A stretch of 64,000 nt of DNA from Mesostigma viride (lineage: Eukaryota > Streptophyta > Mesostigmatophyceae > Mesostigmatales > Mesostigmataceae), in the NCBI GenBank assembly GCA_009746045.1, contig RPFO01000189.1, positions 802,248-866,247 on the forward strand, written 5' to 3'. This document shows positions 1-8,605 of the stretch, piece after piece. The notes beneath the pieces are model-generated. The model was given only the letters and a program-made list of their open reading frames with translations. It had not been told where the DNA came from and did no database searches. Numbering within the stretch: the first letter of the stretch is position 1; every line of letters starts with the position of its first letter. The translations under genes and the position numbers were made by a program.

Positions 1-359
1 TGGACTGTGCTCTGAGGTCACTGTACCTGTATAGCAGACCTACTGTATAGGAACTGGGCGCTGTACAGGTAGTGAATACTGTACCGGGGGTGTTATTACT
101 GAGCAGGCCTCCTAGGCTGCTCAGGACTAGCAAAGCACAGTGCACAAGTATATAAAGAATAGGCCAGTGCCAATTGGGCATATGATCTCTTGCGAGCCCG
201 CCTCACGTGTGTTGCCTTGACTTGGCGAACTCGTGTATAAGCCTCAAGTGTGTGAGCGCTGTAACATTATCCAAATTTAACAAAGCTCCGTTCCAACCAT
301 ATTCACACATTGCTGCATTGCAACCATATCCTATACATTGCGTTTAAAAACGTTAACTA
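1..359. other. Unassigned flank upstream of the gypsy fragment
   Basis: No convincing gene. The stretch has a TATA-like tataaagaa near 150 and several short CTGTAC repeats near 20-90. An in-frame TAA just before position 360 shows that the gypsy reading frame does not continue to the left, so a truncation or another insertion boundary lies at about 355. It could be the end of another element; I cannot classify it. Confidence 0.3.
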
Positions 360-437
360 CATCGCATCCAGGTACAGGAGGGTTCCGGGCCTACCGCGTC
401 CCCCATGTACCGCATGGGTCCGGTCGAGCTGGTGGAG
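360..437 (+). pseudogene. Ty3/gypsy RT amino-terminal fragment, left of the copia insertion
   Basis: Twenty-six codons read HRIQVQEGSG...MYRMGPVELVE. This matches the segment just before the gypsy reverse transcriptase fingers (family pattern: H-R-I ... P-Y-R-M-x-P-x-E-L-x-E-L). The next codons, LKKILISLLDAGLIEPSNSP, are found 8.2 kb away at 8613, so the copia element at 438-8605 splits this gene. The frame is broken on the left by a stop, so protease and gag are missing from this copy. Gypsy assignment is firm; the left boundary is approximate. Confidence 0.8.
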
Positions 438-1079
438 TTAGCATATTGGTGATGCAATATGCTAAGCATATCATACCTGAAGTGGCCTTTCCAACGCCGT
501 GCTAAACGCCTCATTTGGACAAGGAACTTGAGAGTTATCAAGTCCCGAAGTAATGCCGCCGGACGCTACAGCAGTACCAGGACTAAGGACACGTGAGGGA
601 CAGGGCACGTGGCAGTGTTGGGTGAACCATCACACGTTACGTATCACAGGACCGACTGTCACTAGGAGGTACTGTGGTCAATATTGGTTGATGGTACCAA
701 GAATGTCACAGGACTTCAGGACTGGCAGTCCTGCAGGCCTGGGATGGACGGGTACTTGTCATGACGGATAAATCCAGAGCGTTACTGTCATTCATGGAAG
801 GACAGACGTCCTGGATTGATGCAACCAAGGAAATTGACAGTGGCGGACCTGCCAAGGCGTGCAAGGCCTGGCAGCAATGGTGAGACCTAGAAAGGCTCGG
901 ACACAGCAGTGGCCAAGCGTCTTTTCCCAACACCGTCCGTGGGTACTGCCGCCTCAGGCTAGTGACCACAGGGTAGTGAGGCAACTGTGGTAAAGGTTAA
1001 AAGCCGCTGGTTGAAACCATGGCTCCATTCATCACATCTTGGGAAGACCAGAAACTCACTGATCCGCGTTCATCTAAAT
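433..1079 (+). repeat. 5' LTR of the copia-type element
   Basis: Nearly identical to 7959-8605. Its first bases form an 11-bp perfect inverted repeat, TTAGCATATTG at 438-448 pairing with 455-465 across a 6-nt loop. Short open frames in it (72 and 92 codons, present in both copies) have no recognisable domain and are treated as chance. The first ~5 bases may belong to the target duplication. Confidence 0.8.
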
Positions 1080-1103
1080 CGTATTACAGTCTGGTCGACG
1101 GAT

Positions 1104-2068
1104 ATGTCGAATTCGGACTCTGAAGCTAGGACAAACACCTTTGCGCGTGCAGCAACGGTAGCGGCGTCCAGTCCAGTACCCGCAGGAGGGCACGAGGACT
1201 CGGGGAAGTGCGCCGAAATATTCGTGCGGTGTCGGCACCGGGCGAGTACGTCCGAGGAGCAGCCGAGCAGCTGCTGAGATTTCGCGAGGACCTCGCGGAA
1301 ATCATCAGAAGGCTGCCAGCGTCTTGGCGGGCTGGCCACACAAACGCATTCGCGTTTGAGCAGGTGGTCACTCTGCTTTTGCAGATAATTGCCATAAGCC
1401 TCGGGGGTGCCCGAGAGATAAACGACCTTGTCGCCAATCTCCGCCTTGGGGACGACTACACCGGCGTGCCAAACGTGGTGCAGGTCGCCCGGGACAGGCG
1501 GGAGGCCATCGTTCGTGGCAGTACGCAGGCGTTGGTGGCAGAGTGCCAGAATCTGGCGCACTCTGTCTTAGAGTTGACCAGAGGCGCTGCTGATCGTGTC
1601 TTCATTACTCTTAATCCCTTCTCCATCTACACTAGTCGGGATACTCCACATTCTCGCCGAGAGTTAAACCAGCTAAGTTTGACTGTCGACGTGGTTGGCG
1701 GTCGAGAGGTCTCAGCCGACGACGCCTTCTACGACTTCGTAGATCAGCCAGCAGGGGCGGTAGTACAGCCGGCCCAGAGGCGTCACGAGGGCGACGGCTC
1801 TCAGGAGGGCCGTGAGCAGGCGCAGCGGGACGAGCTTAATCGCTACCACATTGACGACAACGTTGGTTTAGGTGAGGCCCATTTGTTGAGGTGGGGGCGT
1901 TCTCGCTGGATACGTGATTACGCGTATGGTTTGAGGCTTCCGGTGGTTATTAGGCCTGTGCCTACTCACGACGACCAGGGGCAGCCATTGAATCCGGTGG
2001 AGGGACCGTTCCACGAGCCAGCACCTGCACCGGTTGCAGGAGAAGCTTCGTCTGAAAACGAGGCTTGA
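1104..2068 (+). CDS. Copia element ORF1, extra reading frame upstream of gag (unknown function)
   Basis: An ATG at 1104 lies 25 bp after the 5' LTR and opens a frame beginning MSNSDSEARTNT. That frame passes into a second frame near 1205, which is open to the TGA at 2066-2068 (about 286 codons in that part). The product would be a soluble protein of about 320 residues: an Arg/Gln-rich helical amino half and an acidic, proline-rich tail. I see no zinc knuckle, protease, chromodomain or membrane span. The +/-1 shift at 1205 may be decay or a sequencing error. Copia elements normally start with gag, so this could be a split gag amino end or an additional ORF. I do not recognise a family. Confidence 0.45.
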
Positions 2069-2136
2069 GGGGGTGGAGGATAGGTGGAGAGTTTGCTGTT
2101 TTCTTGTTGCAAAGTTGGTCGCAGCCATTGTATATA

Positions 2137-3457
2137 ATGCCTAGGAGGGCAAGCCGGGGTGCGGCGACATTCGAGGAGCAACGGGAGCGAACGGCAGAGG
2201 AGGACATCGCCAGAGAGGAAGGGGAGGCGATGGAGGAGAGGGGCGTGGAGGCGCCAGCTGGGCAACCTATCCCAGAGATGGACCCCAGGCCGGGAGAACA
2301 CACAAGCGGTGGCGTGATGGGCAAGCTGAGGCGGAGAAAGTCAAGCGTGCCAGGCGACCTACGGATGCAGTGGTGCTCACAACGCCTGGTGAGGAGGACG
2401 CCATCGTCACCCCAGGTGTGCGTGCTGCAAAGCAAGCTGCTGTTCACGATAGGGTGTCTGGTATGTTGCCCGAGCGTTTGGAGGCTAGGATTGACCCTCC
2501 CCAGGCACCACCAGTGCGTGTGGGGAGTGTGTTGCCTGGCACCCGTCCATTTTCTGATGCTGTGACAGTCATGAATGGGCAGAAAGCGCTCAACCCTCCC
2601 TGAAGCAAGACAACCTGGATAAATGGCTTGATGACATGAAGCTAGTTGTGGGCTCTGTCGCAGCAGGTGTGGATATTGTCAGGGTGTTTCACTCTTCCAC
2701 CGCAAACAAGGGATCGTCTGAAAGGGTCAATGACATGGCTAGGCATGCTCTGAAGAGGGGCACACTTGGCTGCAGTTCCTGGATGACATCAAGGAGGAGT
2801 TTTCTGACAGGGTTCACAATCTCACCATGGAAAAGAAGAGAGAATTTGATGAGTTTGAGATCAAGGGTGAGGTGGCTGCTGAGCTGGCCAGGTTTGAGTT
2901 GATCGTGGAGGCAGGCAAGAAGCAGGGCTTCAGTGTGACAGTCAGGGCAGCAGCAGACCACTTCTTGATAAGATGGGCTTGTCAGAGGAAGGTAGGGCTA
3001 CTGCTAGGCAGCTCTGTGATCTCACTGATGGCACCTGGGGGGCTCTGAAGCGTGTGATACTAAACTTCAGGACCCGGGTCCCTACCTGCAAGGGTATCAG
3101 TTCTCAGGGAGGGTCAGCGTCTCAGGCTAGCCAGGGCAAGAACCGTACCCCATCTGGGACACGGTATGGCAGCAGGAGAAGGAAGCAGGCCCAGAAGGAG
3201 CAGAACCAGGGTGGTGGAGGGGTCAGCAGGGGAACCAGAATCAGGGGAACCAGTCTGGCAACCGTAACAGCCATCAGCAGGGTAAGGGTGGTGGCCAGGG
3301 GCAGAATAACAATCAGGCCTCAGGCAACCAGAACAAGCAGGACAGCAAGGCCCCAGGGGGAGGGTCTGGCAAGAGCAAGTGTTTTGCTTGTGGCAAGGAA
3401 GGTCACTGGAAGAGGGATTGCCCAAACAAGAAGAAGGGGCAGTCTGATCAGAAGTGA
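2137..3457 (+). pseudogene. Copia gag with CCHC zinc knuckle, frameshifted
   Basis: The gag starts at ATG 2137 (MPRRASRGAATFEEQ...), then the recognisable reading changes frame at about 2325, 2600, 2765, 2965 and 3230. The middle is helical and rich in charged residues. The end is a Gly/Asn/Gln-rich stretch followed by CFACGKEGHWKRDC at 3380-3421, a classic CX2CX4HX4C nucleocapsid knuckle. Gag would form the virus-like particle and bind element RNA. It ends in TGA at 3455-3457, in the same frame as the following pol. Five shifts in a copy with 99.7% identical LTRs is odd (see findings). Confidence 0.75.
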
Positions 3458-3502
3458 CTAGTGAAGCAGTCCCGTGTACATAGTGAGACACCCTGTGGGG
3501 AC
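3452..3502 (+). promoter_or_regulatory. Candidate stop-codon readthrough site between gag and pol
   Basis: Gag ends ...cag aag TGA cta g, and pol is open in the same frame for 1,180 codons with no nearby ATG (the first in-frame Met is about 43 residues in). TGA followed by CTAG is an established leaky-stop context. Twelve bases downstream, gtccc (3469-3473) can pair with gggac (3498-3502) around an inner gtgt/acac pairing, which would give a hairpin. Readthrough is inferred, not shown. Confidence 0.5.
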
Positions 3503-6500
3503 ACAGCTTCACATGTAAATAAATCTGGGCAGGGTGCCACCTCTGATCAGCACCAGGGGTGTACTGATGTTCTCATTCCACAAGATTGCATGCATGCTGC
3601 AGCACAACAATCCCCTCAACTGTCAACAGGTGGAGGGTCCCCAGACAGGGTTGGCTCTGGGAGCCTAGATGCTCTGCTGGGAGGGTCTGCTGGGTCCTCT
3701 GGATCCAAGATGCAGAAGGTGGATGTTGCGTCCTCACACGCAGGGCCCGTCCAGGCGTCTTCCCAGGTGCGTAATCTGGCTAGGCAACTGAGCTACACGG
3801 ATGCTGGACGCAGGCTGCACAATATCTTTGGTCACACAGCCATGGCTGAGATGTTTGGTTGGAAGATTGGAGATGAGCCACTGAGGGAAGCATGCAGGGC
3901 TGCAGCTGAGCAATGTGCCTGTAAGGAGAATGCTGCCAAGAAGCCAAGGTCCCATGCTAGGGAGCCTGCCAGGGAGAAGGGGGACATCCAGGTAGACGTC
4001 CAGCATATCAGGGGCTTATACATTTTGGTGGCAGTGGACAGATTTAGCAGGTACAGGCTGCTCCAGATTCTGCCAGATATGAAGGGGAATACCCTGCTGC
4101 TGGGCTTGCAGACTCTCTTACCAGGCTTTGGGGTGTACAAGACAGTACAGGCTGATATTCAGTTTGAGTGCCTACTGTCACAGCAGGAGCAACTGCCATG
4201 CAAGCTGCTGGTCACGCCCAGGGAGAGCCATGGACAGCAAGGTGCTGTGGAGAGATCCATCAGGGAGGTCAAGACCGTAGTGCTGGCAGAACCTAAGGTG
4301 CCACTGGTAGCATCTGCTTTGGAGAGGGCAGTGTGGACCAGGCAGGTGGAAGAACAGTTGAACCTCAGAATAAACTACTATTATGACGGGGTGGCTGTCA
4401 ATCCTGTAGCACTGCAGTTTGGGATGCTAGCCCAGGAAGTGGTCCAGGCTTGCTTGAGGAAAGCAGACAGGGTGTTTGCTCAGTTGAGACGCAAGGATAG
4501 GGGCTGGAATGTGCTGAGGCCTCAGGTGGGGCTGAAGGTCAGAATGTGGAAGGAGCCATCAATGCAGGGCAAGAGGGGCAAGTGGCAGAACGGGGTGGTG
4601 ACCTGTGTGGAAGATGCCAATCGTTCCTGCCTTGTGGCCTTGGAGAGTAATCCCAGGCATGTTTACAGGTTGAGCTGGGCCAACGTCAAGGAACGCAAGC
4701 CACATGCAATCTGGCCTGCAGACGGGCCTGGACCCCAGTGTTGGCTGGAGGGCCAGGTTAAGGACCAGGTAGTTGATGTGCCTGTCACTGACGTGGGAGG
4801 TGGCTATCCCTCTGATGATGATGAGGTGCAGGAGGCAACTGCATCACCTGTGGTGGAGCCAACGGGGGCTGGGCCTGCACCAGGGTCCAAGAGGCCACTC
4901 ATGGCAGACATTGTCCGGTCGCTCATGTTCAACAAGCACAAGGATCCCAAGGTATCTAAGTTGACTGAATGGGGTTCTTGCTGGGCTGCTACCCTAGAAG
5001 TGGATACTAACTCAGAGGTGTCTATCATCAGGGTGGAGGATGCTCAGGGCCTGAAGGTGAATAAGGCTGGCTGCAGGGCAGTGAGTGACTTTACGGGCAC
5101 TGTAACAATGAAGATCCTAGGGGAAGTGACTGTGCCTATCCTGGGTGTCCCCACTGCGTTCTGTGTGGTGGAAGGGTACCAGGGGCCTGCCATTTTGGGC
5201 CAGAATTTCTTGTGCATGCCAGGAGTGACTCTGTCAGCAGATGAGCTTGCACTAGAAGGTCATGGCAGTTTGCCCCTCCAGAGATATCACTACTCCAAGG
5301 GTCTAGCTGTGGCAGTCAAGGCTGTGAAGGGGCAGCAGAGTGTGGGGCCTGAAGGCAAGGAGCCCATTGCTGAGGACTTGTTGATCATCCCAACCACCCT
5401 AGATCCACGGGACTTGGGGGTGCACAAGTACCAGATTGCTGGTCACAGTCCTATTTCCTGGCACCAGTTGGTAGAGTTGATGCAAAGCCCCAAGATGGCT
5501 AAGGCATGGATTCTAGGGTTTGTCTCCAGTGGGCATGACTGGATAGTGTCTAACTGTGCTGAGCCTGTGGATGAGTTGCCCAGGGAGCATCAGTTGCTAA
5601 GGCTCTTGTTTGTGCTCAAGCTGAAGGAGATAGACGGTGTGCAGGTGCCACATGTGAGGCCAGTTGTGACTGAGTACCATGGCACGGGGGAGCTGACAGA
5701 TGAGGAGTTGTATACGCCTGGGATGCTGCATGATACCTGGAGGATTGTTCTGTGTATATATCTGTCTTTCCTGGTCAAGGGCATTGCGTACAGCTCTGTG
5801 CTGATTGATTTCAAGAGGGCTTTTCTTAAAGGTGATGTGGAGCAGGCCAAGGAGACGTGGCGTGATATCCCTCCCTTCTTTGTAACAGTGCCCAAGGTGT
5901 GGAGAGCAGAGATCAAGTCAAAATATCTCAGAATACTCAAGGGTTTGGAGGGTCTCAGGTCCAGCCCTATCATCTGGAGAAAGAGCCTGGAAAAGTTTCT
6001 GAAAACTCACTGTGGCTTTACTGTGTCTCCAGTTGATCCTTGCTTGTTCCAGAGTACTCATGAAGGGTTGCCTGTGTTTGCATCTCTGCATGGAGATGAC
6101 CTGCACCTTTTAGGGCCTCCTGAGTGGGTGGATTCAGTACTGTCCAAGATCCAGAAGAGGTTTGAGTTAGGAAAGGTCCAGCACATGAAGCAGGATGAGC
6201 CCATGGTGTTTTGTGGAATGCAGGCCACGCTGATCAAGAGGGCAGGTACTTGGTTTATCAAGATGGAGGGTGGCAACAACTATCCTCAGCAGATCATTGA
6301 TGCCCTCCAGCAGCCCATTACCCAGGCCAGGTGTGCCACAATCAGGGGAATGTTGGCTTGGCTAGCTAGCATTTGTGCCCCAGATTTGTTGGTGCTGAGT
6401 AGGCTCACAGATGCTCAGCTGGTTGAGGTAGGGGCAGAGCAGGTGGTTGAGTCTGTCAGGAGCTCACCTCCACTCATACTGGCAGCTGTGGACTTGTACA

Positions 6501-6997
6501 AACCACTCAACATGGTGCTTTTTGTGGACAGTTCCATGGACAGCAGGAAGGTGACGGATGTCAGGGGTAGGGCAGCAGCACTCATTACACTACAACAGGA
6601 GCACACTTCTCTGGTCAGCTGGTACAGTAGGTTACAGAACAGGGTGACGCCCAGCAGTGACATTGCTGAGTGCAGGGCAATATGTGAGGGGCTACACACT
6701 GCTCTTTACCTCAGGGAGTTATTCTACCAGCTCTGTCAGGTAGCTTCCTGTAGCTTGCAGCTGCACACACTGGTCAAGACAGACAGCATGGGCATGGTGC
6801 AGTTTGTGCACAGACAGCTCGCCAGGAGCAGGGATCTGGATTATTTGTTGCTGAAGGAGATGTCTTACCTTGCTCATCTTGAACATGTGCCTGGTGTTGA
6901 CAACCCAGCAGACGCCCTCACCAAGCTGGAGAGCAAGGCTGAGCTACAATACCCTGTGCTCAAAGGGCTCATGTACCCCTTTTCTGGTGGGACTTGA
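3458..6997 (+). CDS. pol: Copia-type pol polyprotein (integrase - protease - RT - RNase H)
   Basis: One uninterrupted frame of about 1,178 residues (numbered from 3461). Residues 118-160 hold an HX4H...CXC zinc-like region. Integrase follows, with D near 179, D near 231 (VQADIQ) and E near 263 (GAVERS). A retropepsin-like segment, VDTNSEVSII at 514-523 and AILGQNFL near 577-584, lies after integrase instead of before it. RT follows: LIDFKRAFLKG near 780, KGLEGLRSSP, and a catalytic box LHGDDL at 876-881 where copia usually has YVDD. RNase H has LFVDSS near 1022, AECRAI, KTDSMG and the copia terminal NPADALTK near 1150. Ends TGA at 6997. It lacks its own start, so it is probably made by readthrough from gag. 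This is the best preserved coding region in the block. Confidence 0.85.
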   Translation, partial: LVKQSRVHSETPCGDTASHVNKSGQGATSDQHQGCTDVLIPQDCMHAAAQQSPQLSTGGGSPDRVGSGSLDALLGGSAGSSGSKMQKVDVASSHAGPVQASSQVRNLARQLSYTDAGRRLHNIFGHTAMAEMFGWKIGDEPLREACRAAAEQCACKENAAKKPRSHAREPAREKGDIQVDVQHIRGLYILVAVDRFSRYRLLQILPDMKGNTLLLGLQTLLPGFGVYKTVQADIQFECLLSQQEQLPCKLLVTPRESHGQQGAVERSIREVKTVVLAEPKVPLVASALERAVWTRQVEEQLNLRINYYYDGVAVNPVALQFGMLAQEVVQACLRKADRVFAQLRRKDRGWNVLRPQVGLKVRMWKEPSMQGKRGKWQNGVVTCVEDANRSCLVALESNPRHVYRLSWANVKERKPHAIWPADGPGPQCWLEGQVKDQVVDVPVTDVGGGYPSDDDEVQEATASPVVEPTGAGPAPGSKRPLMADIVRSLMFNKHKDPKVSKLTEWGSCWAATLEVDTNSEVSIIRVEDAQGLKVNKAGCRAVSDFTGTVTMKILGEVTVPILGVPTAFCVVEGYQGPAILGQNFLCMPGVTLSADELALEGHGSLPLQRYHYSKGLAVAVKAVKGQQSVGPEGKEPIAEDLLIIPTTLDPRDLGVHKYQIAGHSPISWHQLVELMQSPKMAKAWILGFVSSGHDWIVSNCAEPVDELPREHQLLRLLFVLKLKEIDGVQVPHVRPVVTEYHGTGELTDEELYTPGMLHDTWRIVLCIYLSFLVKGIAYSSVLIDFKRAFLKGDVEQAKETWRDIPPFFVTVPKVWRAEIKSKYLRILKGLEGLRSSPIIWRKSLEKFLKTHCGFTVSPVDPCLFQSTHEGLPVFASLHGDDLHLLGPPEWVDSVLSKIQKRFELGKVQHMKQDEPMVFCGMQATLIKRAGTWFIKMEGGNNYPQQIIDALQQPITQARCATIRGMLAWLASICAPDLLVLSRLTDAQLVEVGAEQVVESVRSSPPLILAAVDLYKPLNMVLFVDSSMDSRKVTDVRGRAAALITLQQEHTSLVSWYSRLQNRVTPSSDIAECRAICEGLHTALYLRELFYQLCQVASCSLQLHTLVKTDSMGMVQFVHRQLARSRDLDYLLLKEMSYLAHLEHVPGVDNPADALTKLESKAELQYPVLKGLMYPFSGGT

Positions 6998-7958
6998 AGT
7001 CCAGCCTTTGCCAGTTGGTGGCTGACCAGTGCTGTTGTCCCCAGGGGGGAGGGCAACAGGTAGCCTACCTGTCACCAAGCAGGTAGAAGGCTCAACAGGA
7101 GCAAGCTCTTCCTGTAAAGGATTAGCACAGTGGGATGCCTTTGGCCTCGGGCAGTTAGGCCATGACAGGGCAGGCCATGTTGAGAGTTCTTCCAGGTTGT
7201 TTGTATATATCTCTCTTGTTTAGTTTTCTTTAGCTGTGAATAAGTGACAACCTTGGATATTATGGTGTTGTAACCTGACAGTTGGGCCTTGCTGGTGCAG
7301 GCTGGTCCACTGGGAACACTCAACATTGGTTTTGGTGGATATTCTATAATAAACCATAATCATGTTGTATGCCAATCTCTCTTGTTGTCTGTCATGTGAC
7401 CAGGTTAAGTTTAACCTGGGGTTCTGGGGTAGGGTTCGATTCCCTAGTTGAGCCACAGCCTGGTATGTATGACTCCTGGGCTTTAACACCCAGTGATGAC
7501 ATGGGCTCCCCATCAAGCAGTGGCACAGTGGTGTTGAAGTGGTTTCCATTGGTGAACATTTGGATGGATGATGCCTGGAACGCTCGGGGCGGGCGCCATG
7601 AAACGGGCGCCAGTGATAACTGGGAAGACCAGGAACTCACTGTAATACGTTTCCTGTAGTCAGGGCCTCTCATTCAGATATCCAGGATATGTTGCCTAAG
7701 GAATATTCAATATCCTCCTTTAAGCCCAAGCCAAGGTACAGTTGCAAAAGAAAGGGTTGGGGATGACCTGCAGGTCAAGTTAATGATCAGATGGCAGGGT
7801 TGAACCATAGATCCCTAAAAGAGGATACCATTAAGGTGGCAAAAGGGGTGCTCATGAGGCTTATTATAAGTCCAGGGTAACCAGGTGTCCATTTCACAAG
7901 GCAGCAAGGAATGGGTTGGTCATGGTGTGAAGCTTGCAGCTCCAAAACAAGAAAGGGT
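6998..7958 (+). other. Copia element 3' untranslated region with purine tracts
   Basis: No gene. It holds a purine-rich run (caggggggaggg) near 7042-7053, an imperfect match (7621-7642, 21 of 22 bases) to the LTR segment at 1040-1061, and a polypurine tract ending at 7957 directly before the right LTR, where plus-strand priming would be expected. Confidence 0.5.
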
Positions 7959-8605
7959 TGGAGTTAGCATATTGGTGATGCAATATGCTAAGCATATCAT
8001 ACTTGAAGTGGCCTTTCCAACGCCGTGCTAAACGCCTCATTTGGACAAGGAACTTGAGAGTTATCAAGTCCCGAAGTAATGCCGCCGGACGCTACAGCAG
8101 TACCAGGACTAAGGACACGTGAGGGACAGGGCACGTGGCAGTGTTGGGTGAACCATCACACGTTACGTGTCACAGGACCGACTGTCACTAGGAGGTACTG
8201 TGGTCAATATTGGTTGATGGTACCAAGAATGTCACAGGACTTCAGGACTGGCAGTCCTGCAGGCCTGGGATGGACGGGTACTTGTCATGACGGATAAATC
8301 CAGAGCGTTACTGTCATTCATGGAAGGACAGACGTCCTGGATTGATGCAACCAAGGAAATTGACAGTGGCGGACCTGCCAAGGCGTGCAAGGCCTGGCAG
8401 CAATGGTGAGACCTAGAAAGGCTCGGACACAGCAGTGGCCAAGCGTCTTTTCCCAACACCGTCCGTGGGTACTGCCGCCTCAGGCTAGTGACCACAGGGT
8501 AGTGAGGCAACTGTGGTAAAGGTTAAAAGCCGCTGGTTGAAACCATGGCTCCATTCATCACATCTTGGGAAGACCAGAAACTCACTGATCCGCGTTCATC
8601 TAAAT
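7959..8605 (+). repeat. 3' LTR of the copia-type element
   Basis: Copy of 433-1079 with two substitutions seen. It carries the same 11-bp terminal hairpin at 7964-7991. Immediately to the right the gypsy RT resumes at ggtggagctc. Confidence 0.8.

Larger units (their letters stand above)
438..8605 (+). mobile_element. Copia-type LTR retrotransposon nested in a gypsy element
   Basis: Direct repeats of about 647 bp (433-1079 and 7959-8605, only two differences seen: 477/8003 and 643/8169) bracket an extra 5' ORF, a gag with a CCHC knuckle, and a pol with integrase, protease, RT and RNase H. A purine-rich tract (aaaacaagaaaggg) sits just before the right repeat. The flanks are the two halves of one gypsy RT frame. 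The motif ggtggag occurs at 431-437 and 8606-8612, giving a target duplication of up to 7-8 bp; the exact ends are ambiguous because the repeats share bases with the target. The long repeats do not show the usual TG...CA termini. Confidence 0.85.

Noticed and set aside
553-984. Small frames inside the copia LTR (72 and 92 codons), repeated at 8079-8510
   Set aside because: Conserved only because the LTRs are nearly identical; no domain, and LTRs do not normally encode proteins.
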